Assembly (NCBI GenBank): GCA_010909165.1
Contig: MU008161.1
Span: 806,001 to 870,000 of the forward strand
Direction: 5' to 3'
Source: Anthoceros angustus
Taxonomy: Eukaryota; Streptophyta; Anthocerotopsida; Anthocerotales; Anthocerotaceae
DNA: 64,000 nucleotides
Part shown: in pieces, positions 37,575 to 48,263 of the stretch
How positions within the stretch are numbered: position 1 is the first letter of the stretch
Layout of the letters: every line of letters starts with the position of its first letter
Program-made: the position numbers and the translations under genes
Notes under the pieces: model-generated
What the model saw: the letters and a program-made list of their open reading frames with translations, nothing else
What the model was told of the DNA's origin: nothing
Databases searched by the model: none

Positions 37575-39939
37575 ATGGCGGGGCCTGGAAGCGGAGCGCC
37601 TTCTATCACGGCTTCTGCGAGCGTGGTGAGTGTTTTTTTTGAGGCCCTGTCGTGCACATGTGGACTCGGTGTGATTGTTGGGACAGTGGGGAGCTGGCCC
37701 AGTACTGACGTAAGTGCAATATGCCGATTGTAGGTGGGGAATGCATTCGTCAATCAGTATTATCATGTGCTGCATCAGTCTCCCCAGGTGGTGCATCGTT
37801 TCTACACCGATGCCAGTAAGCTGACTCGTGCTGAAGCTGGGGCCGGTGGAGCCGTTGATACGGTGGAGACCCAGGCGGTAAGCTGCTGGTCTGGCGCGGT
37901 GTTCTGTGAAGGTTAGCTCATGTTTGGATTGGTTGTGTCTCAGTTCGGACATGTTTTGCAGGAGATTCACAATAAGGTTATGCTGCTTGACTACGCGGAG
38001 TCAAAAGCAGAAATTAAGACTGTGGACTCCCAGGACTCCCATCAGGGTGGAGTTATTGTTATGGTTACTGGGTCTTTATCTAGCAAGACCACCGGGAAGC
38101 GGAATTTTGTCCAGACCTTCTTCTTGGCTCCACAAGAAAAGGGCTACTTTGTTCTGAACGACCTTTTCCGGTATCTGGATGAAGCTCCCCAGCAGGTGGT
38201 CCCTGCTGTTCCATTGTCAAATGGTATCCCAGAGCCCCCTCAAGTGCATACTCCTCAGGAGCCAGGTAAGGATGTAGTCCTCTTGTCGAGCAGGAGTTAG
38301 GGTTTTACAAATGTTAAGTTTTTTTTGGGTCCGAACTGTATCCTGTTGTGACGCTTTGTTTTGGTTGTGCATGTGCAGTTTTGGAACCTGCACTGCCTGC
38401 AGAGCATGAAGTGAGGGAGTTGTCTTCCCCCCCTGCCTCTGATGATGAAGCTGTTGTGGAGGAAGGATACGAGCTACCTGACCGTGTTGAAATATCTGAA
38501 CCCGAAGATGATGGAATTTCTGAAGACACAGTCCTTGTTCACGGTGAAGCAGTAGCGCCGGTACTGGATGAGGCACTATCCCCCCTCGTGGAGCCTCCCT
38601 CTGTACAGCCTATCATTGAGGAATCTACTCCTGGAGAGATTCCGAAAAAGTCTTATGCATCCATTGTGAGTACCCATCGTAGAGAACCTCCTGCAGAGTG
38701 ACATTACGGCGGGACTTTTTCTCTGATTTATGATCTGCTTTTCTCATGCTGCTTTCTTTGTGGTATGGTAGCTTCGGTTGATGAAGGAGGGCGGAGGAGC
38801 GCAGTTGTCACCTCCACACTTCAATCCAGCTCCCAAGGTCTCACCTGCACCTGATCGACCTGCTGCTGTAAATGTGCAGCCAGTTGCTACACCACGTTCT
38901 CCTCCTGCACAGCCACAGGATGCATCAGAAGAGACTATTATCGTGGAGAACGAGGGTACGGTTTTGGGTGTTCTGCTTAATCTCATATCCAGTCCTAAGC
39001 ATACTTTGAGATTTCTGCTGACTTGGAGTGTTGTACTTGTCTCGCAGCTGATGGCAGATCGGTGTATGTCAAGAACCTACCCTTGAATGTGACAGCTCCC
39101 CAGCTGGAGGAGGAGTTCGCAAGATTTGGGCCAGTTAAACCTGGTGGTGTGAATGTGAAGAGCCAAAAGGTTTAAGATCTGTTGTCTTGTTACAAGTTTC
39201 GCAACTATCCGGCCTTAACGAATGGTCTCACCCTAATGTTTTCCTCCGCTTGTTTTAACAGCAACAGGGTGTGTGTTACGCGTTCATAGAGTTTGAAGAT
39301 GCGACGTCTGCCCATAGTGCAATAGAGGTACTTGCTGGGTGGCCCATCTTTACTCGGTTTGTCATAGTGCCTCCCTTTTCTTCTGCTGTGACTCAGTTTA
39401 ATCTTATGCCGTGAATGCAGGCTGGATCCACATCTCTGGGTGGCCGTAATGTGTACATTGAGGAGAAGAGGCCTCTGATGCTTCGAGGTAGTATTTGATG
39501 TTCATGGATTGGGCTGACTCAAGATTTAAGTGAAGATTACATCTTGACTTTTCATATTGTGATAGTAGGTGGTGGAAGGGGTCGTCCGCCGGCTGGAAGG
39601 GGAGACCGATCATACCGCCCTGATAATAGCTTGCGTGGTCGGGGAGTGGGAGTTGGTGGCGGTCGAGGAGTGGGAGGAGGGCGTGGTGGCCAGCAGGATC
39701 GCGGTGAGACTTACTACCGGGGCCGCGGTGGCCAGGGTCGTGGTGGTTATGGAGGAGGGTCGAGCCCCAACCTGGTCAACAACTTCGGTGCAAATGCTAC
39801 AGGCGATAACTACCGCAAGAGCGAGAGCCAAGCAGGGAATGTCGGTCCAAAGCCTGTGCGAAGAGGAGCAGGCAACCAGATGCCCCGTAATAATCTGCCC
39901 TTGGCGCATGACGCGCCACCTCCAGTTCCTATTGCTTGA
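37575..39939 (+). CDS. G3BP-like RNA-binding protein (NTF2 + RRM + RGG), 9 exons, 531 aa
   Basis: Plant G3BP-like proteins bind RNA and assemble into stress granules. Exons: 37575-37625, 37734-37877, 37962-38265, 38379-38665, 38772-38955, 39048-39169, 39262-39327, 39421-39487, 39569-39939, in phase throughout. The NTF2-like domain (residues about 17-138) reads VGNAFVNQYYHVLHQSPQVV, HRFYTDAS, VIVMVTGSLSSK and FVQTFFLAPQEKGYFVLNDL. An acidic Pro-rich linker contains KKSYASI. The RRM (about 327-400) has RNP2 VYVKNLP and RNP1 VCYAFIEF. The C terminus is an RGG box (GRGGQQDRG, RGRGGQGRGGYGGG). Start MAGPGSGA is the first ATG after the leader acceptor and shares sequence with the GIP1-like start. 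Stop at 39937-39939. Confidence 0.95.
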
Positions 39940-41265
39940 CTTGTTGTAAGTGTTGCCTTCTGGAGTGCTGATCGCCGTCCTGACCGCACAGATGAGTTGT
40001 AAGTATGTGCGGCTCAATGTGCTGGAATAGGGTATGCATTCTAGTCGTCATTCAAGTCAGTTCTATGGTTTTCCCACTGTCCTCACTTGCTCTATTAAGT
40101 TAGAAACTTCTCCTGCGGGTGCCCGCCGTTAGATTAGATACGTAAGGATTGGTGACTTTGTTGAGGCACATAGGCTATTGTTCGAAGAGAGATTACATGG
40201 GGTCTCTGTTCTCCATTGCATTTTTGTTTGTCTGCAGAGTGTAGGATTTCAATCCATGGAAGTACGTAGTTCAGTTCCTAGACTGTCTATTTTTGGTGGC
40301 CCTTTGGTGGAGGGTGTAAACTGTCTCAAGCACATACAATCTTTTTATCCTTAGACTTACCACGTGGAGCTGACGGGCGAGCCCTGGTGAATGCGTGATC
40401 GAAATGGTCTTACCGACCACGGGGGCGCCTGGGCTCCAGGCGACAGGTTCCCCTCTGAAGCCGGTTGCCTGTAATCTGGGATTACGTCTTATCGCGGTTT
40501 GTCCAGCGTTAGGTGTCTGTTGGTGCTGATCGTGCGAAGCGAGGAACACTATCACACTGCCGGATTGTCTTGTTTTTAAATTCTTTTTTTCTCTTAGGTA
40601 GTCTATTAATTGTTGCTCATGTTGGTGTAGGGGAAGGAGGAGAGGAGGTCCGTAGCTTTGTGGGCCCCACTGCGAGAAGGGGGCCCACGTTGAAGAGGAC
40701 GTCCGCGACGGCGTGGATGCCCTTGGAGAAGCCTCCACCGACCGCCGCGTAATTCGATAACAGCGGGAATAGCTGGCAGCTGTCACTTGCTTAGGTTTCC
40801 AGCAGTGAAAACTGGAATGTAGATCATTGCATAGTGTGTTAGTTATTGTTTAGCTTGGAAGGCAAGGGCTTTCAGAAAAGCTCATGTACATGCGTAAAGA
40901 ATTAGGACGATCATCGGCCAGTTCGAGTTTTGTACATGATAAGCGCAAATGTGGGGTTAAACTTGTATGAAATAGCTTTAGGTTTTAGGAGTGAATGTAA
41001 CATAAGTATCTTATTGTTTATCCTTTCACCAATAATTTGAAAACCCTGGCCCATAGCTCTCATATGCATCATATCACAAGGTGGCTCCATAATTCTGAGC
41101 TTTCACGTATAGGTATATCCTAGCGCCATAAGTCAAAGCTGGGGTATGCGTAATATCATCAAGATCCAATTGGGTGCACACTCTATGGGCACTGGTAGTG
41201 AAGATTTGCGCGGTATAGTCACAACAACGACGGAATAACCCTCGGCGAAAGCCCTCCAACAATAC
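39940..41265. other. 3' flank of the G3BP-like gene and unassigned sequence
   Basis: 39940-40250 is probably the 3' untranslated region. The 171-codon frame on the minus strand (40786-40271) is Arg/Ser-rich without recognisable motifs and is most likely chance. No RNA gene or further exon was seen. Confidence 0.35.
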
Positions 41266-41269
41266 TCAG

Positions 41270-41711
41270 GACCCTAACTAGGCTAGCTCCTCTACTTCTT
41301 CCTCCAACAAACCTACTAAGAAGACTGGTACATGTAATTGGTCCCAGATTCCTGGTCATTGGGAGAAGGAGTGCAGGAAGAAACATGCTGGGTACTCCAA
41401 AGCATGAACCAAAGTTCGCTAACACCGCCTCAGTTTCTAAGGCTAAGCAAAATGGTGGTTCTGAGATTGCCTTAACAGTGTGCTTGGTAGCAACAGAGTA
41501 CAGGTCCTCTTGGCTGCTTGACTTATCTGCTTCGGCACATATCTGCAGCCACTGGCACATATTTACTACTTACACCTCGGCTGATGATGTGCAACGTTTT
41601 GTACTCATAGGAGATGATTCTGGCCTATCTATAGCGGGACATAGGACAGTTCGCTTTCATCTGGATGATGGTTCCAATTTGCTTCTGTCTAATATTCTTC
41701 ATGTTCCCTAG
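41270..41711 (+). mobile_element. Ty1/copia fragment C: zinc knuckle and protease
   Basis: The plus frame reads KKTGTCNWSQIPGHWEKECR at about 41310-41371, a CCHC knuckle with one altered Cys. It then reads SSWLLDLSASAHICSHWHIF at about 41500-41559, the copia aspartic protease region (normally WLLDSGASxHM), and ends SIAGHRTVRFHLDDGSN then NILHVP at 41711. The catalytic DSG is changed to DLS, and integrase and RT are missing. It is a short dead fragment in opposite orientation to remnants A and B. Confidence 0.8.
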
Positions 41712-42530
41712 ATGGAGCACTATTTTCCAAGCACAGGGTCCCACCACCGGCCATCCTCTGCAATATGTTCCAGGCTTCCAGCCTCTTGCCTCTGGCCTCC
41801 AGCCTTCAGCCTCCATCATGCCATATGGAGAGTCGAAACCTCTCCAAGTCGCCATTTGTCTGCACCGTCGCACATACCGATGCTCTCTCATCACGACCCC
41901 CGGGCTTCTAACTTGTAACCCAATATCTTGCAAAAAAATAGGGTGTAACGTTGTGAGCCACGTATATTACTGAAAAAATGTTCAAGTGTGGTTAGTCCAG
42001 CATAGCGGTCTGCATCCTGCAGGTATATAAGGCAACGCAATAACAACTACAGGGATAGGCACATCTTGATATGCTTGTTAGAAACTTTTAAACATAACTC
42101 ACAATTTTGACAGCGCAAGGCCTTTCTCGTTGCCTGAGCATTGTGCCGTCCTATAACATGTCATGATTTTAAGTTTCTAAAGCAAGCATGCAAGCAAATC
42201 ACTATCGTGCACTTGGTTACGAGGCAAATCAAATTTATTCTATGAACTAAAGGCAAACCAGATCTATATATAGACTGTGAACAAGTTGTTTTTTCCATAG
42301 CCTTACAATTATTCCGCAATAACCCTACAATAATCCCTAAGGTTTGCAGGCGGATGCGCTTCGCAACGCTTTTGCATATATCTCAACAATTATAGATGAA
42401 TGAGGCCATGAAGATATGGCAGAGACAGCTCAATAGGGGTGCATTATCAATGATACATAGGAGCTCACTGGTTCGCCTCTAGATAAATGAACTCAAAGTT
42501 CCTAGTCCCTATTCAACCGAGACTAAGAAC

Positions 42531-42656
42531 TTCGCCGATTAATGCTCTATTGACACAATCAGTATGCGTTAAGAGGTATATGGTGCGTAAAGTTCGCCGA
42601 TTGATGCTCTCCTGGCGCAATCATTATGCGTTAAGAGGTATATGGTGCGTAAAGTG
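42531..42656. repeat. 62-bp tandem duplication
   Basis: TTCGCCGATT(A/G)ATGCTCT begins at 42531 and again at 42593. Both copies end with GCGTTAAGAGGTATATGGTG and CGTAAAG. The two copies differ at about ten positions in the middle. Confidence 0.8.
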
Positions 42657-45010
42657 ATGGTTTTGGACAAGCTTGCTTTTGTCCAAGGCTTGGAGGAATT
42701 CATTTTCTTGCAAGAGATGTAAATATGATTCTTGTCTCTGCAAGGGGGTTGTTTGCTAGAAATTGGTCAGACAAAGGGACAAAACAAAGATCATTAGGTA
42801 TATCATTAAGCAAAAGTAAATCAAGATATTGAGGAGATACCACTACGCAATAATCATCGGATATTAGGAAGGATATGTTATTTTCCACTCTAGAATACGG
42901 ACTTATAAGTGATACGATATAATTGATTTATACAATGTGTGATAGCGGTTCTTTTACAATAAAAAAATCTTAGTTATTATTAAACAGTAATACGGCAAAA
43001 TGTGAAGACCATGCCAAACTCCAACGTGTCATATAAGAGATTGAAGGTGAATGAGGTGATTTATTTTCTTCTATGGTTACTCGCGACTTATGGATTGACC
43101 CTTGTATGTGCTCGTGCAAGTGCAAGAATCATAAGACTCTAGTTTATTTGTCATTACTTTGAGACTAAGATACTCTTGGCATTGCAAAATTCTGGTTTTT
43201 CCTAAAATGTGACTCGTCGTAGAGTCGATATGAAATCGATTTTGCTACAAGTACATTATTGTGTAAGAGATTTTGTTGATGCTTAGACCAAGGCTGGTGA
43301 TGTTTATGTAAGTTGAGGTTGATGGTGCCTTGACCACTTATTGAAATCATAGTTCATTCAAAAATGCTAAAATGGTATTATGATATCTCAAGATGTGAAA
43401 AATTTCAAGTCTCAATATCTCACTGTTTAAAGGCTCTATTATTTTTAGTGATGTTTACCTATGAATTATCTAACTATGATGAACTCTTTCTTGCTTTTCA
43501 CTGCATTGTATCTTAGTGCGAAACTAAGATGTTTACGGTTTCATATCACTTCCTAGTGATTATGAGATAAGCATATTTTGTAGAGCTTCAAGTTTTTCTT
43601 TGCAACATCTGCCAAGGCAAAGAGCTAAGTTGAGGGAAGGAGCTTACGTTTAAGCTGAGCGCAGTGCGATGCCCCTTGATTTGCCCTAGGTGAAACCGCT
43701 GCGTAATATGGTTGCGACTCTAAGGCTAGTCAAAGGTAGATGGAATAATATCTTGATTTCGACGTTGTCTAAAATCTCCTTGTTTATTTCTATGACGTTT
43801 CGGGGGAGGCGATACGAGGAGATGTGAGGGGGGCGACTTACATAGTGCCGCTATGGTTTTAAGACACAGCTAAGAATGAAGGCAAACTTGTAAGCGCCTG
43901 GACTGCATCTTTGTAGGGTGCAAGAAAGGGCAATAAATGGGGTAACTAGCAAGATGGTGTAGGATTATGGTGGCTAACGGGCTAGTGGCAGGCTAACTGG
44001 CAAAAGACTTCTTTCTATCATTGACAGGTTTGTTGCCTTGCCTTTACATGTTTCACGTGTCATCTAGAAGCTTATATTTTTGAAACATTCTTGGTTTTGC
44101 TGGACTTATGCACTCTGGAGTTTGTTTGTGGCTTGGCTTTTCGAAGAGCATTGTAATCTAGGTTTTCATGTGCAGATCGAACATGTGTACTTGCTGCTGT
44201 ATCTTTTAATCATGCTACTCTTTTTGGCGTTGGTGTAATTACATCACTAGCAGTGTAGATATAGGGTCAAGAAGAGTTACATGTAGGTAATCGGGCTATG
44301 AAGTGTTGTACAAATAGAAACCTGAACAACTGCTCCATACGCCTTATCTATGTGTTTGTAATAGGATCAAGAAGAGTTTAGGGTTTAGTCCTATCCCACC
44401 GAGATCTATAGTAAAGTAATGTGTGAGTGGCAAGAGAGATAATCTAGGTTATGGGAGACTAGAAGGCGAGATGTGGGCGGTGGCAAGTGGGTACAAGGAT
44501 GGGTTTCCTCTAGTTATCCCAGGGATGGGGGGCCTTTCTTGCCGCGCATCCACTAGCAGCAACCAGTCAGGAAGGACCTTCAATTGCGCAGCAGGGACTG
44601 TATGATCTCCACTTTGCACATGGGGCCTAGTTTTATGAACCGGTTGAGAAAGTTGAGATAGAAGCTTGCTGCCATCGTGCGTCAATTTTGTGAAGGGCCG
44701 CTGTTTCGATGTATCGGATGAAGTGTGTGTTAAATTTCGTTGAATTTCTTATGATGACTAGTAGTGATCCTCCCGCACATGCACCTATATCTTGCTCATG
44801 AGCTTGTGCCTAGAACACTTTGAAAGAGGCCAAAGAAGGGCATCCCGACTGAAACTCCGAGGAGGTTTTCACGCTGGAAAGTACAATTTTGTTCCGATCA
44901 AGGCAACCATAGGCTTGTTGGAAAGCCCATGCAGAGCTTGGCACTAACCTATTTTTTCAGAATTAATATCTAACCACAATGCTTATAGAAAATCAAAAAC
45001 CAAAATGATT

Positions 45011-45205
45011 GAATTTCATGGAAAATAGGAGTTGTTGTTTAGGGGTTAAGATCGCCTTCACAGGACAATCACTTTGGATAAGCCTGACATCACCCCATCA
45101 CCTGAAACAGTCGAGCACACGGATTTCAGGGAAAATAGGGGTTGTTGTTTAGGGGTTTAGATCTCTTTCATAGGACAATCACCTGAAAAAATAGAGCACA
45201 CGGAT
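45011..45205. repeat. 110-bp direct duplication
   Basis: (G/G)(A/G)ATTTCA(T/G)GGAAAATAGG followed by GTTGTTGTTTAGGGGTT starts at 45011 and again at 45121. Both copies also carry AGGACAATCAC, and the second copy is shortened. Confidence 0.75.
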
Positions 45206-45745
45206 TTAAGTGTACGTGAACCGCGTCAGATGAGACGTTTTCCGTACAAAGAAGGTAGCTCAAGGTGGCTAGTGGACCCGTTGTGTAAAGATATTTCAGA
45301 TAATATTTTGAACAAAATAAATAAATTAATAAATTCTAAATAAGTTCTTTAGTCCCATAAGTTTTGTAGATAGCCGTGTATGCGGGTAATGCTCAAGGTC
45401 TTGCCGAGATGGATCGTAGATGGATCGTCAACAAGGCCAACGAGTGTAAGAGCACGGCGTCCTGAAGTTCCTTCCTTGTGGGCTTGGCCGGAAGAACTTC
45501 CAGCCAGGCCCACAGAGTTTTAGCAAAGAAAGAAGTACAGACCACCGAGACTTCAATTGCCTACCTACAGTACACACTGCTATTGGCCTCTCCCATCAGA
45601 TACCAAGACAAAACCATCAGAGTTACTTCAATGTCGTCTTCGAAGTCTGTGAGGCAAGCTAATTTGTTACCCGTGGTCCCACAACAGGGAACAAGCTGCG
45701 CCTTCTCTGAGCTTGAGACTCTGAAAACCTTGCCCAACCCATAAA

Positions 45746-47161
45746 CTATGTGCAGTCTTGTCCCTCACAGCCTTGTTCCGTCTCAGGGGCCACCGGCGTA
45801 TTATACTTATGGCACAGAAACGACGCCCAATTTCTGACCTTGGTAGCATAAAACCTGTCATCTCCGGAGAAAATCTGGGTGGAACATATCCGCAAGAAAG
45901 AGATCCATGCCTGCATAGCTGTGGCATCCTTATTGCCCACAGGCAGGTTTTGCCACAACCACAGATCAGCCAGCACAAGTTGAGTATACAGCTCGAGAAA
46001 CGACGTTCCCTTCCCCAAACTCACGTTCTTGAAAAGCGACACCACATCTGCAGCAGACCGGATCTGGCTCCTCTTGGTGTACATCTGAAGCTGACACAGA
46101 ACCGTCTGGCTCTGGACTTGACTCACGCGGCCATGGAAGGACAGATAGCCCTTCACAAACATGAGACTACTGGCGCCTCCTTCGGCCAGGCGAGCAGCGA
46201 TTCTTCCCAGAACTTCGGGCCAATCAACCTCTGAAAACCAGTCCAGCAGATGCTCCAGGCAGACAGACACGAGTGGCAGAAAGTGCTGAAGCTCACGATC
46301 CGCCACAAAGCCGAGAAGCAGCAGCACCAGCCTCTCCACGTCGGTGACCGAAAAAGTAGCCAAAGCTGGAGGGGAGGAAAAAGCAGCCAGAACCCGGAGC
46401 AAAGAGCGCACGTTCCTGGGGCTCCCGCCTTGCACACCCGCCGAGCAGTCCAGTCCTGGAGCCGGCGCATCCTCCATGTACCCTAGGCCGCGGAAAGTGG
46501 ACAAGAACAAGTCCCCGTCTGGCCTCCACCCACCCCACCTCGGAGAGGAGCGTTCAGCCGGGTCTGCAATTTGACACAGCATCGCACAGGCTGATTCCTC
46601 CGCGGCGGAATCTGGTGAGAAGGCCATGTGATGGAATGCCCAGCGGAAGAAGACATGGTCAATCCTGCCGCTGAGACGGGCTGCCAGAAGCAGGTGGCCC
46701 GAGGACAGGAGCTCCAAGGGCTCTCGGTCCGGCATGAGGTGCAGCGCCATTTCCAGGACCCCGCTCCCGACAGGTGGCGCGGGCACTTCGGCGGGAGGCC
46801 CGAACAGTCTCCTGCCCCATTTGGAAGCCTCCGAAGGCGCCTCCTGGCTCAGCAGTCTCTGCTCGCATTCCTCCACCACGGCATTCAGGGCCGTGATTTT
46901 CTCCTCCTCCGAATCCCCGCTCTCGTCTGAGACTTCCGCGCGCCCGCGCCGGCGACCGCGTCCCCGCCCGTTTGCCGTCCTCCCCCTACTCCCCCATTTC
47001 TGCCGCCGGTTGATGTCCCTGAGCAGGTCGTCCATCCCGATCACCCCCCTTGCCTTCCTCGCCGGCGCCTCCCGCGGAGCCCGCTCGAAGAAGGAGACAT
47101 CGTGCAGCCAGTCCTCAGATTCATCCGCCACCTTCACCTGGAGCTCGTCCTCCCTTCCCAT
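45746..47161 (-). CDS. Intronless 471-aa protein, possible SMC5/6-associated NSE6/ASAP1 (CANIN/FAM178-like)
   Basis: One uninterrupted frame of 471 codons on the minus strand, with strong codon signal and sharply higher GC than its surroundings. The N-terminal third (residues 1-90) is charged and disordered: MGREDELQVKV, SEDWLHDVSFFERAP, IGMDDLLRDINRRQKW, then an RGRGRRRGR basic patch and an acidic SDESGDSEEE segment. Residues about 130-450 are predicted by eye to be helical and Leu-rich (HVFFRWAFHHMAFSPDSAAE, LVLLLLGFVADRELQHFLPL, SLMFVKGYLSFHGRV, LVLADLWLWQN). The disordered head with a helical body, a W-FHHMAFS-like segment and the length resemble plant CANIN/FAM178 proteins such as ASAP1/NSE6, the partner of SNI1 in the SMC5/6 complex. 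This is memory-based and weak. The start is the first ATG, and no upstream exon is needed. Confidence 0.6.
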   Translation of the reverse strand: MGREDELQVKVADESEDWLHDVSFFERAPREAPARKARGVIGMDDLLRDINRRQKWGSRGRTANGRGRGRRRGRAEVSDESGDSEEEKITALNAVVEECEQRLLSQEAPSEASKWGRRLFGPPAEVPAPPVGSGVLEMALHLMPDREPLELLSSGHLLLAARLSGRIDHVFFRWAFHHMAFSPDSAAEESACAMLCQIADPAERSSPRWGGWRPDGDLFLSTFRGLGYMEDAPAPGLDCSAGVQGGSPRNVRSLLRVLAAFSSPPALATFSVTDVERLVLLLLGFVADRELQHFLPLVSVCLEHLLDWFSEVDWPEVLGRIAARLAEGGASSLMFVKGYLSFHGRVSQVQSQTVLCQLQMYTKRSQIRSAADVVSLFKNVSLGKGTSFLELYTQLVLADLWLWQNLPVGNKDATAMQAWISFLRICSTQIFSGDDRFYATKVRNWASFLCHKYNTPVAPETEQGCEGQDCT

Positions 47162-48263
47162 GAGGGCGGTGGGGAGGGACTCTACCTGCTCTCACTCGTC
47201 ACCATCCCCCGACAGTGCAATGAGCATGAGCAGATTAAGGAATTCCCGGTTGAGAGGAGACGCTGTGATTCTCAGACTCAAACCACAATGTTGGGCAGGC
47301 TGATGTGCAATAGCGGCCCGAGCCAAGAATGAGAAGCTTCGCTTCTCTTCAATTCGCTCCGCTGGGCTTCACAGTTGCGCGCAAGAACTGAGAAGCGGGA
47401 GTGTCGCAGGCCAGGCTTGGGCAAATCTGCCTGTTTGCGTCAGCTCCACAGCGTTTCGGCTGCTTACGCAAGCAGACTGGAGCCCAACAAATGCTCGCAC
47501 TCAAGAACGCTTAGCTGAACTTGGTACGTCGGCGATGAGTGGGTACCAAAGACTTTCCCGCTCCAACGTTACACATTCGCTTATAAACGTTTAACCTAAC
47601 CCTAAGGCAACATGGTGCTCAGTTTCAACCGGTCCCAGTCAGCGTAACGAGTAAAGCTCGTTAATGCATGCGGTACCAGAGTACCGTACACAGCTACATT
47701 ACGGGAGGGGCTGACGGGGTGAGGGAGCGTCCGTTCCCGACAGACGAAGGCCACAAGTTTTCCTACATTGCCTTGTGCGCGGACATTTTCGGCAAAGATG
47801 TGTCGACGGCCTTACTCAACGTCGCCATCTCATATCCACCAGGAAACGGTGCTCACTTTCAAAGCATTGGATGAGTGGGCTGTGATGCCGCCGCAGTCAT
47901 GCAAGGTCTCGGGATGAGACACAAAACAAGACCAAACCTGGGAGTAAAACAAATCATCGGGTAGTCTGCCACATCCTAACGTCTTCCACTGGAAGTACAC
48001 CTATTGATGTTCATCGGCTTCAACCTTGTTATGTACACTCTCAGGACAGCCTATTGAAGGCCCCTGCTACAATCTGAGCTACGACCTCTCCCACTCCTCT
48101 CAGCCTAGACAATAAAAGAAGCAAGCCCTCCTAGGTGGCACCATCTCTCATGGCCCCTGGGCCTGTCATGCACCAGATCCCAGGAACTCCCGACGTCCCA
48201 GTGCTGGCTCATCAATACAGTCAAGTCAGTTGCTACATATCCCTTAACCCTCCGGCAAACAAG
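47162..48263. other. Spacer between the 471-aa gene and the GIP1-like gene
   Basis: 47162-47600 is the likely promoter and leader of the minus-strand gene, and includes a telo-box-like AACCTAACCCTAA near 47590. 48000-48263 is likely the 3' untranslated region of the GIP1-like gene. No additional gene was seen. Confidence 0.35.

Larger units (their letters stand above)
41712..45745. other. Gene-free AT-rich region
   Basis: About 4 kb with no supported gene. It contains the 62-bp duplication at 42.5 kb, the 110-bp duplication at 45.0 kb and a hairpin at 45.48 kb. All open frames are short and lack codon signal. Confidence 0.5.

Noticed and set aside
40271-40786. 171-codon open frame on the minus strand
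   Set aside because: Arg/Ser/Pro-rich composition without motifs; looks like the antisense of a G+C-richer stretch, and no start context or splicing supports it.
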